From: JACQNR01 sp049515175
GTDB lineage: Bacteria; Acidobacteriota; Terriglobia; UBA7540
Length of the DNA stretch: 10,901 nt
NCBI GenBank assembly: GCA_049515175.1
Contig: JBEKUI010000155.1
Coordinates: 1 to 10,901 of the forward strand
Direction: 5' to 3'
Of this stretch, positions 6,115 to 10,901 are shown piece after piece; position 1 is the first letter of the stretch, and each line of letters starts with the position of its first letter. The notes under the pieces are model-generated. The model was given only the letters and a program-made list of their open reading frames with translations, ran no database searches and was not told where the DNA came from. The translations under genes were made by a program, and so were the position numbers.

Positions 6115-6791
6115 CCCTTGTTTCGCCGGCGACGGAGGAAGAAACCGCCTAGACCAGTACCAAGCAACAGGAGCGTCCCCGGCTCCGGGACCGGTGTGGG
6201 AGCGCGAGTCTCATCGGGCACTCCTTCCAAGCTGAAATAGGCCGACTGACCCGGTTCCAAACCGCCGGAGTTGTGGAAGGTAAATGTGTCGTCCCAGTAT
6301 CCAAAGAAGACAGTTCCGTGATTGTAGTCACCGTTCCCGTAACCTGGGACCCCAAAAGCAGTGTTGGGACCGTTGTATCCTTGCAGGGTTGTATTGTAGC
6401 TATGCCCCGGCCACACCGGACATCCTGCGGGTGTACCCGTGAAATACCCCGAACAGATCCCATCCCCGTCGGCCTCGAAGATGTTCGACCCCGTGAGTGA
6501 CAGACTTTGCAGGAGAGTGCCGGAATTGTTGTACACGCCGATCAGGTAGTCATCGGATCCACAGTGGTAAATCGTACAATCATAGAGCGTGGGGTCCGCA
6601 GAATTCCCACTGACAGGATCCGTCAAGGTGATCGTCATGCTCCCATCCGAGTTGACGACCAGAAAGAGGTTGCACTCTCCTGCCGCCCCGATGGAGGGGC
6701 AGATGTTCTCCGCGCTGTCCGCGCGTACGGGCTTCGACACCGCCAAAGAGCAAGCGATCACGAGAAGAGTTGCCACAAGAATCCTGCGCAT
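6111..6791 (-). CDS. Secreted PEP-CTERM sorting-domain protein
   Basis: A 226-residue exported protein. It starts with a signal peptide (MRRILVATLLVIACSLAVSK, then PVRA, likely cut near residue 24). The mature part is rich in G, N, T, D, S and Y and has several cysteines (C31, C40, C72, C77, C113, C124) that could form disulfides. The end is a classic PEP-CTERM sorting signal: VPEPGT at 201-206, a hydrophobic stretch LLLLGTGLGGFFL and a basic tail RRRRNKG. Such proteins are cleaved by a membrane exosortase and are often linked to extracellular polysaccharide or surface coats. ATG 6791 was chosen because it begins the signal peptide; a longer frame back to 6914 would bury it. The passenger domain is not a family I recognise. 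No exosortase gene is in the window. Confidence 0.88.
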   Translation of the reverse strand: MRRILVATLLVIACSLAVSKPVRADSAENICPSIGAAGECNLFLVVNSDGSMTITLTDPVSGNSADPTLYDCTIYHCGSDDYLIGVYNNSGTLLQSLSLTGSNIFEADGDGICSGYFTGTPAGCPVWPGHSYNTTLQGYNGPNTAFGVPGYGNGDYNHGTVFFGYWDDTFTFHNSGGLEPGQSAYFSLEGVPDETRAPTPVPEPGTLLLLGTGLGGFFLRRRRNKG

Positions 6792-7340
6792 GAGCTTTGA
6801 CCTGCCTATCAGTAAATCGAAATGCGAACCCTCTCCGACTCCGGGTTGTAACCTAACTTCTCGAAGGGCGTCAAGCAGAATTTCCTTTTTGATTTCCCGG
6901 CCGACCGGTAACATACACCCGACCGCCTCTGAATGAAAGGCCCAGTCGGATTTTCAGTGCTGGGTGCTTCCACGGATCACGGAAGGGGTCAGTTTTACCT
7001 CTCCGGAGATTCCAGGACCTCCTGCGCCGCATGAACCTCCCGCCGTAAGGTCGCCCGCGGCTTTTGGCTCCCCCGTTTCTTACGTGCGCCTCCGACGCGA
7101 TTCCGTTCCGCACATACGGAGTCGCGGAATCGACTGGCATACATGACAACAAGGGAGAACAGCCCTTCTGACCAGCCAAGCCGGGATGCTCCTGTGAAAC
7201 GTTCTGACGGCGAACTCGGAAGTAACCCACTTGGTTGCGTAACGCGTAAACCTTGAACTCCAGATTCCCGTTTTTCTTTCCCACGAATTGCTTTTCGGCT
7301 TAGAATCGTTTCAATCGACACCACCAGTAGCGGAAACGCC
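6792..7340. other. Intergenic region, no firmly supported gene
   Basis: About 550 bases upstream of the PEP-CTERM gene. The open frames here (for example minus 6871-7284 and 6995-7405) are rich in R, S and G, show no domain and overlap each other, so I take them as chance. The region should hold the promoter of the PEP-CTERM gene, reading leftwards, but I see no confident -35/-10 pair. Confidence 0.4.
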
Positions 7341-7511
7341 GTGAATCTCACCGTACATGCAGTTGCCGACGCCTGCGCGTCTGCACGCGTGTCGGGAGCA
7401 GACATCTACGTCATGGGCGTCGTCAATGCATCACGGACAGCCCGCTGCCGCGAAGCCAATCGGGTGCAGCTACCGTTGACGGACGGGAGCGATATCTTTG
7501 TGCTGATGTAA
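7341..7511 (+). CDS. Possible small or truncated hypothetical protein
   Basis: A 56-codon frame from GTG 7341 to TAA 7511 reads VNLTVHAVADACASARVSGA, DIYVMGVVNASRTARCRE, ANRVQLPLTDGSDIFVLM. Codon position composition looks coding: third positions are clearly GC-richer than second positions. The frame is open further upstream (past SIDTTSSGNA), so the start is uncertain. It ends five bases before the hairpin of the IS200-type element, so the element may sit just behind this gene's stop codon. No family recognised and no ribosome site evident; a C-terminal gene remnant is equally possible. Confidence 0.3.
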   Translation: MNLTVHAVADACASARVSGADIYVMGVVNASRTARCREANRVQLPLTDGSDIFVLM

Positions 7512-7515
7512 GTAT

Positions 7516-7534
7516 CCCCCGGCAAAGCCGGGGG
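7516..7534. repeat. Right-end hairpin of the IS200-type element
   Basis: A perfect 8-bp stem with a 3-base AAA loop. The 15-base core CCCCGGCAAAGCCGG differs from the hairpin at 8275-8291 only in the loop, as expected for the two TnpA-bound ends. Confidence 0.75.
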
Positions 7535-7684
7535 CTTTAGTACCTTTGTCGTAGGATTCTGCCATCTTCTGGCAGGATATTTTCGGCCACCTAGGATTCG
7601 ACCAGTGTTCATAGGGGTTCGAAGGCAGTTTTGAAATCGTCCAACTTCCCTTGTTTGGTTCCGGCTACGCCGGGTTAGGTTGTG

Positions 7685-7704
7685 AGCCGCTCAAAGCGGC
7701 TTTT
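7685..7704 (+). terminator. Intrinsic terminator-like hairpin inside the IS200-type element
   Basis: AGCCGCT-caa-AGCGGCT is a perfect 7-bp stem running into TTTT on the plus strand. A plus-strand transcript entering from the left, such as from 7341-7511, would stop here before running antisense into tnpA. A second short hairpin, CCGGC-tac-GCCGG, lies just upstream at 7661-7673. Confidence 0.5.
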
Positions 7705-7759
7705 CGGGAGCGCTAACGCGACCCCGGTTCTCGCGGGCCACCTGGACGGTGGGCGGTTA

Positions 7760-8188
7760 TCACCACAGGCCCAGCTGGTCCAATCGCTTGTCCTCTTCCT
7801 CCTGCCTACGGATGTACTCTCGAACTACCGCCTCATCCCTGCCCACCGTGGACACGAAGAATCCTCGCGCCCAGAAGTGCTGGCCCACAAAATTCCGCTT
7901 CCTCTCTCCGTAAACCCGAGCCAGATGGATCGCGCTCTTGCCCTTGATATACCCAATCACTTGCGATACCGCGTACTTCGGCGGAATCGCCACCATCATG
8001 TGCACATGGTCAGGCCTCAGGTGACCTTCTTCGATCCGACTCTCCTTCTGCTCGGCCAACCGACGGAAGACCTCCCCCAAATACCGCCGTAGTTCCTTGT
8101 ACAAAGTCGTCCGTCGGCACTTCGGGATGAACACCACATGGTATTTACACTCCCACTTCGTATGGTTTAGGCTTTCCTTTTCGTCCAT
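7760..8188 (-). CDS. tnpA: IS200-type Y1 HUH transposase TnpA
   Basis: A 142-residue transposase of full family length. It has the N-terminal KWECKYHVVFIPKCRR line, the HUH metal-binding motif in RPDHVHMMVAIPP (H61, H63), and the catalytic tyrosine region VVREYIRRQEEEDKR (Y125). These enzymes cut and rejoin single-stranded DNA through a 5'-phosphotyrosine link, moving the element with replication forks. KGKSAIHLA and FWARGFFVSTVG are conserved family lines. ATG 8188 has a strong ribosome site, AAAGGAGA, six bases upstream. The gene appears intact, so the element may still be mobile. It is oriented opposite to the large IS at 3706-5278. Confidence 0.95.
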   Translation of the reverse strand: MDEKESLNHTKWECKYHVVFIPKCRRTTLYKELRRYLGEVFRRLAEQKESRIEEGHLRPDHVHMMVAIPPKYAVSQVIGYIKGKSAIHLARVYGERKRNFVGQHFWARGFFVSTVGRDEAVVREYIRRQEEEDKRLDQLGLW

Positions 8189-8274
8189 CGTGGATCTCCT
8201 TTTCGTGTGCGTTGGCGGCTCACGTTAAGGAGTGTCCGCGATGGACTCCCGCATTTGTCAAACTTCTACTGCCT

Positions 8275-8291
8275 CCCCGGCAGAGCCGGGG
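8275..8291. repeat. Left-end hairpin of the IS200-type element
   Basis: CCCCGGC-aga-GCCGGGG, a 7-bp stem with a 3-base loop, matching the hairpin at 7516-7534 and lying about 85 bases upstream of the tnpA start. Its outer edge is 17 bases from the stop of the next gene at 8308. Confidence 0.75.
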
Positions 8292-8307
8292 GGCCTCCTA
8301 AGATGCG

Positions 8308-8538
8308 CTAGAAGTGAGATGGTTTCTTGTGGTCGCGGATTTTGCCGAAGCTAACGGCAAGCTCCTGGCCGAGCTTCAATTCCTTGCCAAAGACCACCAG
8401 CTCGTTGTCGAGTCTTCCGAACACTAGGCGATTTGCGTCGTCGCACCGCACCACGCGCACCCAAAGCCACTCGCTTTCCCCGGTGACTTCGTCCGTCAAC
8501 TCGACCTTAACGTAATCGCCTGGCTCGTAGGTTGCCAT
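8308..8538 (-). CDS. Small conserved protein, DUF2314-like
   Basis: A 76-residue protein: YEPGDYVKVELTDEVTGESE, then WLWVRVVRCDDANRLVFGRL, DNELVV and KLGQELAVSFGKIRDHKK. The order (an E-W-L/M-W-V-R-V line, a G-x-L-D-N-E turn, then K-L-G-x-E-L/V and I-R-D/E) resembles DUF2314-type small beta-rich proteins, which are often found near toxin or immunity genes. The assignment is by pattern only and the molecular role is unknown. ATG 8538 is preceded by GGGAA. It follows the duplicated-repeat gene by 21 bases on the same strand, so the two form a likely operon. The IS200-type element inserted just after its stop codon, leaving the gene intact. Confidence 0.6.
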   Translation of the reverse strand: MATYEPGDYVKVELTDEVTGESEWLWVRVVRCDDANRLVFGRLDNELVVFGKELKLGQELAVSFGKIRDHKKPSHF

Positions 8539-8559
8539 CAGATTCCCGCACTCTGGATT

Positions 8560-8934
8560 TTACGATGCCTTTAGGCCCTCAGGGTACCGCCGCTTCAGTT
8601 CAAGCAGCAACGGCCGCAGCAAGACGTAATCGGGCGAGCAAGCGTAAATAGCCGCTTCCACAACTCTGCCAACGAAGGACGGCACATTGCCGCCCTTGGA
8701 GGCCCAGTGAAGCCAGTCGCGGAGCTCGGGGTCGTCTATCGCAGCCGGGCCGGGCTCCGGCTCGGGATGCTGGCGCTTCAGTTCGAGCAGGACCGGCCGC
8801 AGAAGGGCGTAGTCGGGCATGCACGCCATGCGAGCCGCTGTTGCCACCGTGCGGACAAACATCGGGGCTTTGCCACCGTCTTCTGCCCAGTGGAGCCATT
8901 GACGCAACTCGGTGTCATCGTGTGGGGAGTCCAT
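8560..8934 (-). CDS. Hypothetical protein made of two tandem 53-residue repeats
   Basis: A 124-residue protein built almost entirely of two copies of one unit. Copy 1 (residues 6-58) runs DDTELRQWLHWAEDGGKAP to LLRPVLLELKRQHPE; copy 2 (67-119) runs DDPELRDWLHWASKGGNVP to LLRPLLLELKRRYPE. By hand alignment 35 of 53 positions are identical, with no gaps. Each unit looks helical: a W-L-H-W-A helix, a G-G-x-x-P loop, a helix ending A-C-x-P-D-Y, and a strong amphipathic L-L-R-P-x-L-L-E-L-K-R helix. The frame extends to an ATG at 9093, but the extra 53 residues lack a ribosome site and resemble nothing; ATG 8934 begins exactly at the repeats. No cysteine cluster, signal peptide or membrane segment. 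Family not recognised. Upstream partner of the DUF2314-like gene. Confidence 0.6.
   Translation of the reverse strand: MDSPHDDTELRQWLHWAEDGGKAPMFVRTVATAARMACMPDYALLRPVLLELKRQHPEPEPGPAAIDDPELRDWLHWASKGGNVPSFVGRVVEAAIYACSPDYVLLRPLLLELKRRYPEGLKAS
8578..8919 (-). repeat. Intragenic tandem duplication (183-bp period)
   Basis: The DNA at 8761-8919 (first unit) and 8578-8736 (second unit) encodes the two protein repeats. They are similar at the nucleotide level as well, for example in CGCTTCAGTT and GGCCGCAG on the plus strand. The spacer between units encodes a proline/acidic linker (P-E-P-G-P-A-A-I). Confidence 0.75.
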
Positions 8935-9225
8935 CACCGACAATATACCTCGCCAGTCAATCTGCCTCCGGGAAACCTGCGGCGGCATGGACGGCAGCGG
9001 CCTCGCTAGGGCTCCCGGCCAAGAATCCAGCCTTAAATCCGCCAGGATTGTACGTTCGGCTCGCTGGGCGTAACAGGTGATCGGCTGGCTCATCGAGGTA
9101 GGTCAGGTTGTTGCGTCGGAAGGGTGATGCCATGGTGTCGGATGACCCACTTGGTCGGGTCTTGGCGGGACGGATTGCTGCGATGGTTTCTGGCGTGAAT
9201 TGAGGAACGAAAACGGGAAAACGGC
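8935..9225. other. Intergenic region, nothing firmly supported
   Basis: With 9226-9338 this makes about 400 bases without a clear gene. A minus-strand frame at 9090-9275 and a very short plus-strand frame starting at ATG 9132 (MVSDDPLGRVLAGRIAAMV, then stop) show no family. The promoter of the 8560-8934 gene should be near 8960-9010 on the minus strand, but I see no strong boxes. Confidence 0.35.
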
Positions 9226-9273
9226 GTCACAGTTAGCGTCACAGATAAGCGCAAACAGGGCCTTATCTGTGAC
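9226..9273. repeat. Direct and inverted repeat cluster beside the attachment site
   Basis: GTCACAG occurs at 9226-9232 and 9238-9244 in the same direction, 12 bases apart, each preceded by GC. The second copy begins a perfect 12-bp inverted repeat: GTCACAGATAAG (9238-9249), a 12-base spacer, and CTTATCTGTGAC (9262-9273). The cluster lies 66-113 bases from the tRNA fragment, where arm-type integrase or excisionase sites are normally found. That role is inferred. As a hairpin it has no T-run and is a poor terminator. Confidence 0.65.
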
Positions 9274-9338
9274 ACAAGTTGGGTTCAGCGGTCCTGTTAA
9301 TTCAATGATTTGAGCTGTTGAAAACTACTCGCAACGAA

Positions 9339-9383
9339 TTCCTAAACCGTGGGTCGGGGGTTCGAATCCCTCCAGGCCTACCA
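9339..9383 (+). tRNA. 3' tRNA fragment (anticodon loop to CCA), probable attachment site
   Basis: The sequence fits standard tRNA numbering exactly from position 32 to 76: loop TTCCTAA (anticodon CCT at 9341-9343), stem strand ACCGT, a 5-base variable loop GGGTC, T-arm GGGGG-TTCGAAT-CCCTC, acceptor strand CAGGCCT, discriminator A and encoded CCA. The anticodon reads Arg(CCT) if the match really includes the loop. Upstream there is no D-arm and no AGGCCTG 5' acceptor strand. The 5' anticodon stem strand is only partly complementary (ACG, then mismatches). It is therefore a displaced 3' half, as left by site-specific integration into the 3' end of a tRNA gene. Confidence 0.8.
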
Positions 9384-9705
9384 CACTTTTCCTTTTATGG
9401 TCAAAGAGATAGAGGTTCACCCCGGGGCTGTTGACGGCCACAAAAGTGGCTGACTGTAGTGAAATTGTAGTGGAACACTGCATTTAGCGTGCGCCTCCAA
9501 ACCAACGCAGATCGCTAATCATGACACCGCGGTCCAGTGAGGTCCCGCTGGGTCGACGATGAGGCAACTTCACACCGCGGCTTCGACGAGTAGTATAGTC
9601 AGGGCACGATTGAAATCCCCAGACATCGTGGTCCAGCCTTTGTGGAGGTGTGATCCTTCAAAAATGAGTCGTCCTGCGCCATGAACCGAATTTTTGCGGA
9701 GCACA
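9384..9705. other. Intergenic region between the tRNA fragment and the IS3 remnant
   Basis: No gene found in 320 bases. It contains a small GCCAC-aaaa-GTGGC hairpin (9437-9450), the TGTAGTG direct repeats (9455-9475), and otherwise unremarkable sequence. The junction with IS3-derived sequence is near 9706, and no inverted repeat marks it, so the IS3 element lost its left part by deletion. Confidence 0.4.
9455..9475 (+). repeat. Tandem 10-bp direct repeat right of the attachment site
   Basis: TGTAGTGAAA (9455-9464) and TGTAGTGGAA (9466-9475) match at 9 of 10 positions with an 11-base period, about one helical turn. Directly repeated short boxes one turn apart are typical arm-type binding sites of tyrosine recombinases. 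They lie 72-92 bases from the CCA of the tRNA fragment. The role is inferred. Confidence 0.5.
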
Positions 9706-9991
9706 GGGGCACCGAAGATGCTTTTCTGTGACAATGGATCAGAGTTCACCAGTCAGATCATGGACCTGTGGGCGTATCAGAACAGAGTTCGGATCGACTT
9801 CAGCCGGCCAGGGAAACCGACCGACAACGCTTACATCGAAACCTTCAATGGGACACTGCGAGCTGAATGCCTGGGCACGCATTGGTTTGGCACGCTAGCA
9901 GAGGCAAAGGAGAGAATTGAAGCTTGGCGGAAGGAATATAATGAGAGCCGTCCTCACAGGGCTCTGGGGGAGAGGACGCCGAACGAATTCG

Positions 9992-10026
9992 CCAATGGAA
10001 TCGCGGCTAAGCCGCGATTCCATTGG
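9992..10026. repeat. 35-bp perfect palindrome in the 3' part of the IS3 transposase
   Basis: CCAATGGAATCGCGGCT (9992-10008), a single central A, and AGCCGCGATTCCATTGG (10010-10026): a 17-bp stem with no mismatch. It encodes the NGIAAKPRFHW stretch of the broken transposase. No T-run follows. Confidence 0.9.
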
Positions 10027-10101
10027 GCTACAAAGAGCCGAAAACTCGCCCTAGAGTTGGTACAGAAAAGCCGGTCCGATCAACCCAGGAACTCGCATTA
10101 T

Positions 10102-10129
10102 GATTGGTACAGAAAACGGGGGCAGGTCA
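10102..10129 (+). repeat. Probable right terminal repeat of the IS3-family element
   Basis: GATTGGTACAGAAAACGGGG followed by GCAGGTCA, ending in CA as IS3-family right ends do (read outwards-in, TGACCTGCCCCCGTTTTCTG). A degenerate internal copy, GAGTTGGTACAGAAAAGCCGG, lies at about 10053-10073. The left partner is missing with the rest of the element, so this end is inferred. Confidence 0.55.
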
Positions 10130-10145
10130 GACGTGTCAGGAGCAC

Positions 10146-10901
10146 ATGCAAACTATGATCAGGAAGAGGAAATGGCTGATAAGGATCGCGGTCGCGACGA
10201 TGCTCGGAATCGTCGCTCTCTTTGTGACTGCATCCATTCTGGCGCGACGTTTTGAACCCTATATCCGCGAGCAGACCATCGAATACCTGCGCAAACGGTT
10301 CGACAGCGACGTCGAACTGACCGCACTTCGCGTCCACCTTCCGAAGACCTCTCTGTTGCGCCTGCTGCTGACGAAAGGGCGCGGCGCGCTGGCACACGTG
10401 GAAGGGGAAGGAATCTCGCTGCGCCACAAGGGCCGCCGGGATGTGCCGCCGATGTTCGCCATGAAGAAGTTCCGTTTTGAGGTCGACCTCGGGATGCTCT
10501 TCGACACGCCCAAGACCGTTCAGTCGGTTTTGCTCGAAGGGATGGAGATCAGTATCCCGCCGAAGGGCGAGCGGCCGGAACTCAGTGCCGGCTCGTCGCC
10601 GGAGAAAACCAGCGGGTCCCAGACTTGGGTGCTCATCAAAGATGTGACCATCCAGGATGCCAGGCTGCTGATTCTGCCTAAGGACAGAAAGAAGGTCCCG
10701 CTCGAGTTTTTCATCCATGACCTCCGCCTCAATTCGGCAGGTATGGGAGTGGCCATGCGGTACAATGCCGCACTGACGAATCCAAGACCGCCGGGTGCCA
10801 TCCATGCCGTGGGCAGCTTCGGCCCGTGGAACGCCGAGGAGCCGGGCGACACCCCGCTTTCTGGAGACTACACCTTCGAGAAAGCCGATCTGGGCGTATT
10901 C
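10146..10901 (+). CDS. AsmA-like membrane-anchored protein, N-terminal part (runs off the window)
   Basis: An uninterrupted frame from ATG 10146 to the last base. It starts with a basic segment (RKRKWLIR) and one membrane-spanning helix (IAVATMLGIVALFVTASILA), then continues outside the cytoplasm as FEPYIREQTIEYLRKRFDSD with the repeating beta-like pattern of AsmA/TamB-type proteins. DVTIQDARLLILPK, FFIHDLRLNSAG, then NPRPPGAIHAVGSFGPWN and LSGDYTFEKADLGVF are typical AsmA-family lines. Such proteins sit between inner and outer membranes and are linked to lipid transport and outer membrane assembly. Start choice: AGGAG (10138-10142) is only 3 bases from ATG 10146 and 12 from the in-frame ATG 10155, so either is possible. 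The IS3 end lies 17 bases upstream, so the native promoter is probably gone. The minus-strand frame across it is a shadow. Confidence 0.8.
   Translation, partial: MQTMIRKRKWLIRIAVATMLGIVALFVTASILARRFEPYIREQTIEYLRKRFDSDVELTALRVHLPKTSLLRLLLTKGRGALAHVEGEGISLRHKGRRDVPPMFAMKKFRFEVDLGMLFDTPKTVQSVLLEGMEISIPPKGERPELSAGSSPEKTSGSQTWVLIKDVTIQDARLLILPKDRKKVPLEFFIHDLRLNSAGMGVAMRYNAALTNPRPPGAIHAVGSFGPWNAEEPGDTPLSGDYTFEKADLGVF

Larger units (their letters stand above)
7516..8291 (-). mobile_element. IS200-type element (IS200/IS605 family, tnpA only)
   Basis: A single Y1 transposase gene is bracketed by two near-identical GC-rich hairpins: 7516-7534 (CCCCCGGC-aaa-GCCGGGGG) and 8275-8291 (CCCCGGC-aga-GCCGGGG). 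IS200-type elements have subterminal hairpins recognised by TnpA in single-stranded DNA, no terminal inverted repeats and no target duplication, and the size of about 0.8 kb fits. Relative to tnpA the left end is at the 8291 side. Exact cleavage points lie outside the hairpins and cannot be set from one copy. No TnpB gene is present. Confidence 0.85.
9706..10158 (+). pseudogene. C-terminal half of an IS3-family transposase (OrfB, rve core)
   Basis: The open frame (first usable start TTG 9694) carries the last part of an IS3-type integrase core. The second catalytic aspartate is in LFCDNGSEFTSQ and the glutamate in DNAYIETFNGTLRAECL, with 35 residues between them, the D(35)E spacing of this family. 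The end SRPHRALGERTPNEFANG is also standard. The first catalytic aspartate, the HTH_21-type N-terminus and OrfA are all missing, so the gene is dead. Similarity starts abruptly near codon 5. After PNEFANG the frame crosses a perfect palindrome (9992-10026) and continues to a stop at 10158, past the IS end, which overlaps the next gene's start. Confidence 0.9.

Noticed and set aside
6871..7405. Two overlapping minus-strand open frames upstream of the PEP-CTERM gene
   Set aside because: They are low-complexity in R, S and G, overlap in different frames, and match no family; one also overlaps the start of the PEP-CTERM frame.
7516..8291. GC-rich hairpin pair as CRISPR or retron-like structure
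   Set aside because: Only two hairpins exist, one on each side of a Y1 transposase gene, which is the normal IS200-type layout. No regularly spaced repeats and no reverse transcriptase are present.
9090..9275. Minus-strand 61-codon frame next to the attachment site, considered as an excisionase
   Set aside because: The product lacks a helix-turn-helix or winged-helix pattern and is rich in R, S and P. It also runs across the repeat cluster, so it is probably chance.
9339..9383. The tRNA-like 3' end as the end of a tmRNA (ssrA)
   Set aside because: The acceptor strand CAGGCCT has C at position 70 where the alanine identity of tmRNA needs a G-U pair, and the stretch fits ordinary tRNA numbering including a 5-base variable loop.
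10098..10805. Long minus-strand open frame of 235 codons opposite the last gene
   Set aside because: The plus strand reads as a clear AsmA-like protein with a membrane anchor. The minus-strand product is a histidine/arginine-rich shadow without domains.

Overview
The window looks like accessory DNA from a soil or freshwater bacterium of moderately high GC, most plausibly an acidobacterium. The clues are a PEP-CTERM (exosortase-sorted) secreted protein, an AsmA-like membrane protein, the dense mix of IS types, and several small toxin-antitoxin (TA) pairs of kinds common in that phylum. The taxonomic call is an inference from gene style, not from a marker gene.

Layout, left to right. (1) 1-3357 is a defence/addiction cluster. 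It holds a DUF6922 + AbiEii-type nucleotidyltransferase pair (66-1081), a DUF433 + DUF5615 PIN-like pair (1159-1727), a standalone HNH nuclease on the minus strand (1971-2264), and a DUF1778 + GNAT acetyltransferase pair (2537-3357). The last pair has a readable sigma-70 promoter whose spacer contains a perfect palindrome. (2) 3706-5278 is a complete insertion sequence with a 472-residue DDE transposase and matching ends. (3) 5276-6114 is a scrap yard: a piece of an unrecognised gene, an inverted C-terminal remnant of a second, diverged copy of the same transposase type, a hairpin flanked by direct repeats, and the C-terminal catalytic piece of a tyrosine recombinase. (4) 6111-6791 (minus) encodes a secreted PEP-CTERM protein. 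(5) 7516-8291 is an IS200-type element with a Y1 transposase and hairpin ends. (6) 8308-8934 (minus) is a two-gene unit of small proteins, one carrying a clear 61-residue-period internal duplication. (7) 9226-9475 looks like an integration site: a 3' tRNA fragment from the anticodon loop to CCA, flanked on both sides by short repeats. (8) 9706-10129 is the truncated right end of an IS3-family element. (9) From 10146 to the window end is the start of an AsmA-like protein, probably a resident chromosomal gene.

Taken together, I read most of 1-9383 as a mobile or formerly mobile island whose right junction is the tRNA 3' fragment. The intact tRNA, probably tRNA-Arg(CCT), would lie to the left outside the window. 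TA pairs could help keep such an island in place, and successive IS insertions and deletions have broken its recombinase. I did not find a convincing, wholly new system. The items most worth a second look are the tRNA attachment site with its flanking repeats, the duplicated-domain gene with its partner, the operator inside the DUF1778 promoter, the IS whose stop codon lies in its terminal CTAG, and a 35-bp perfect palindrome in the IS3 remnant.
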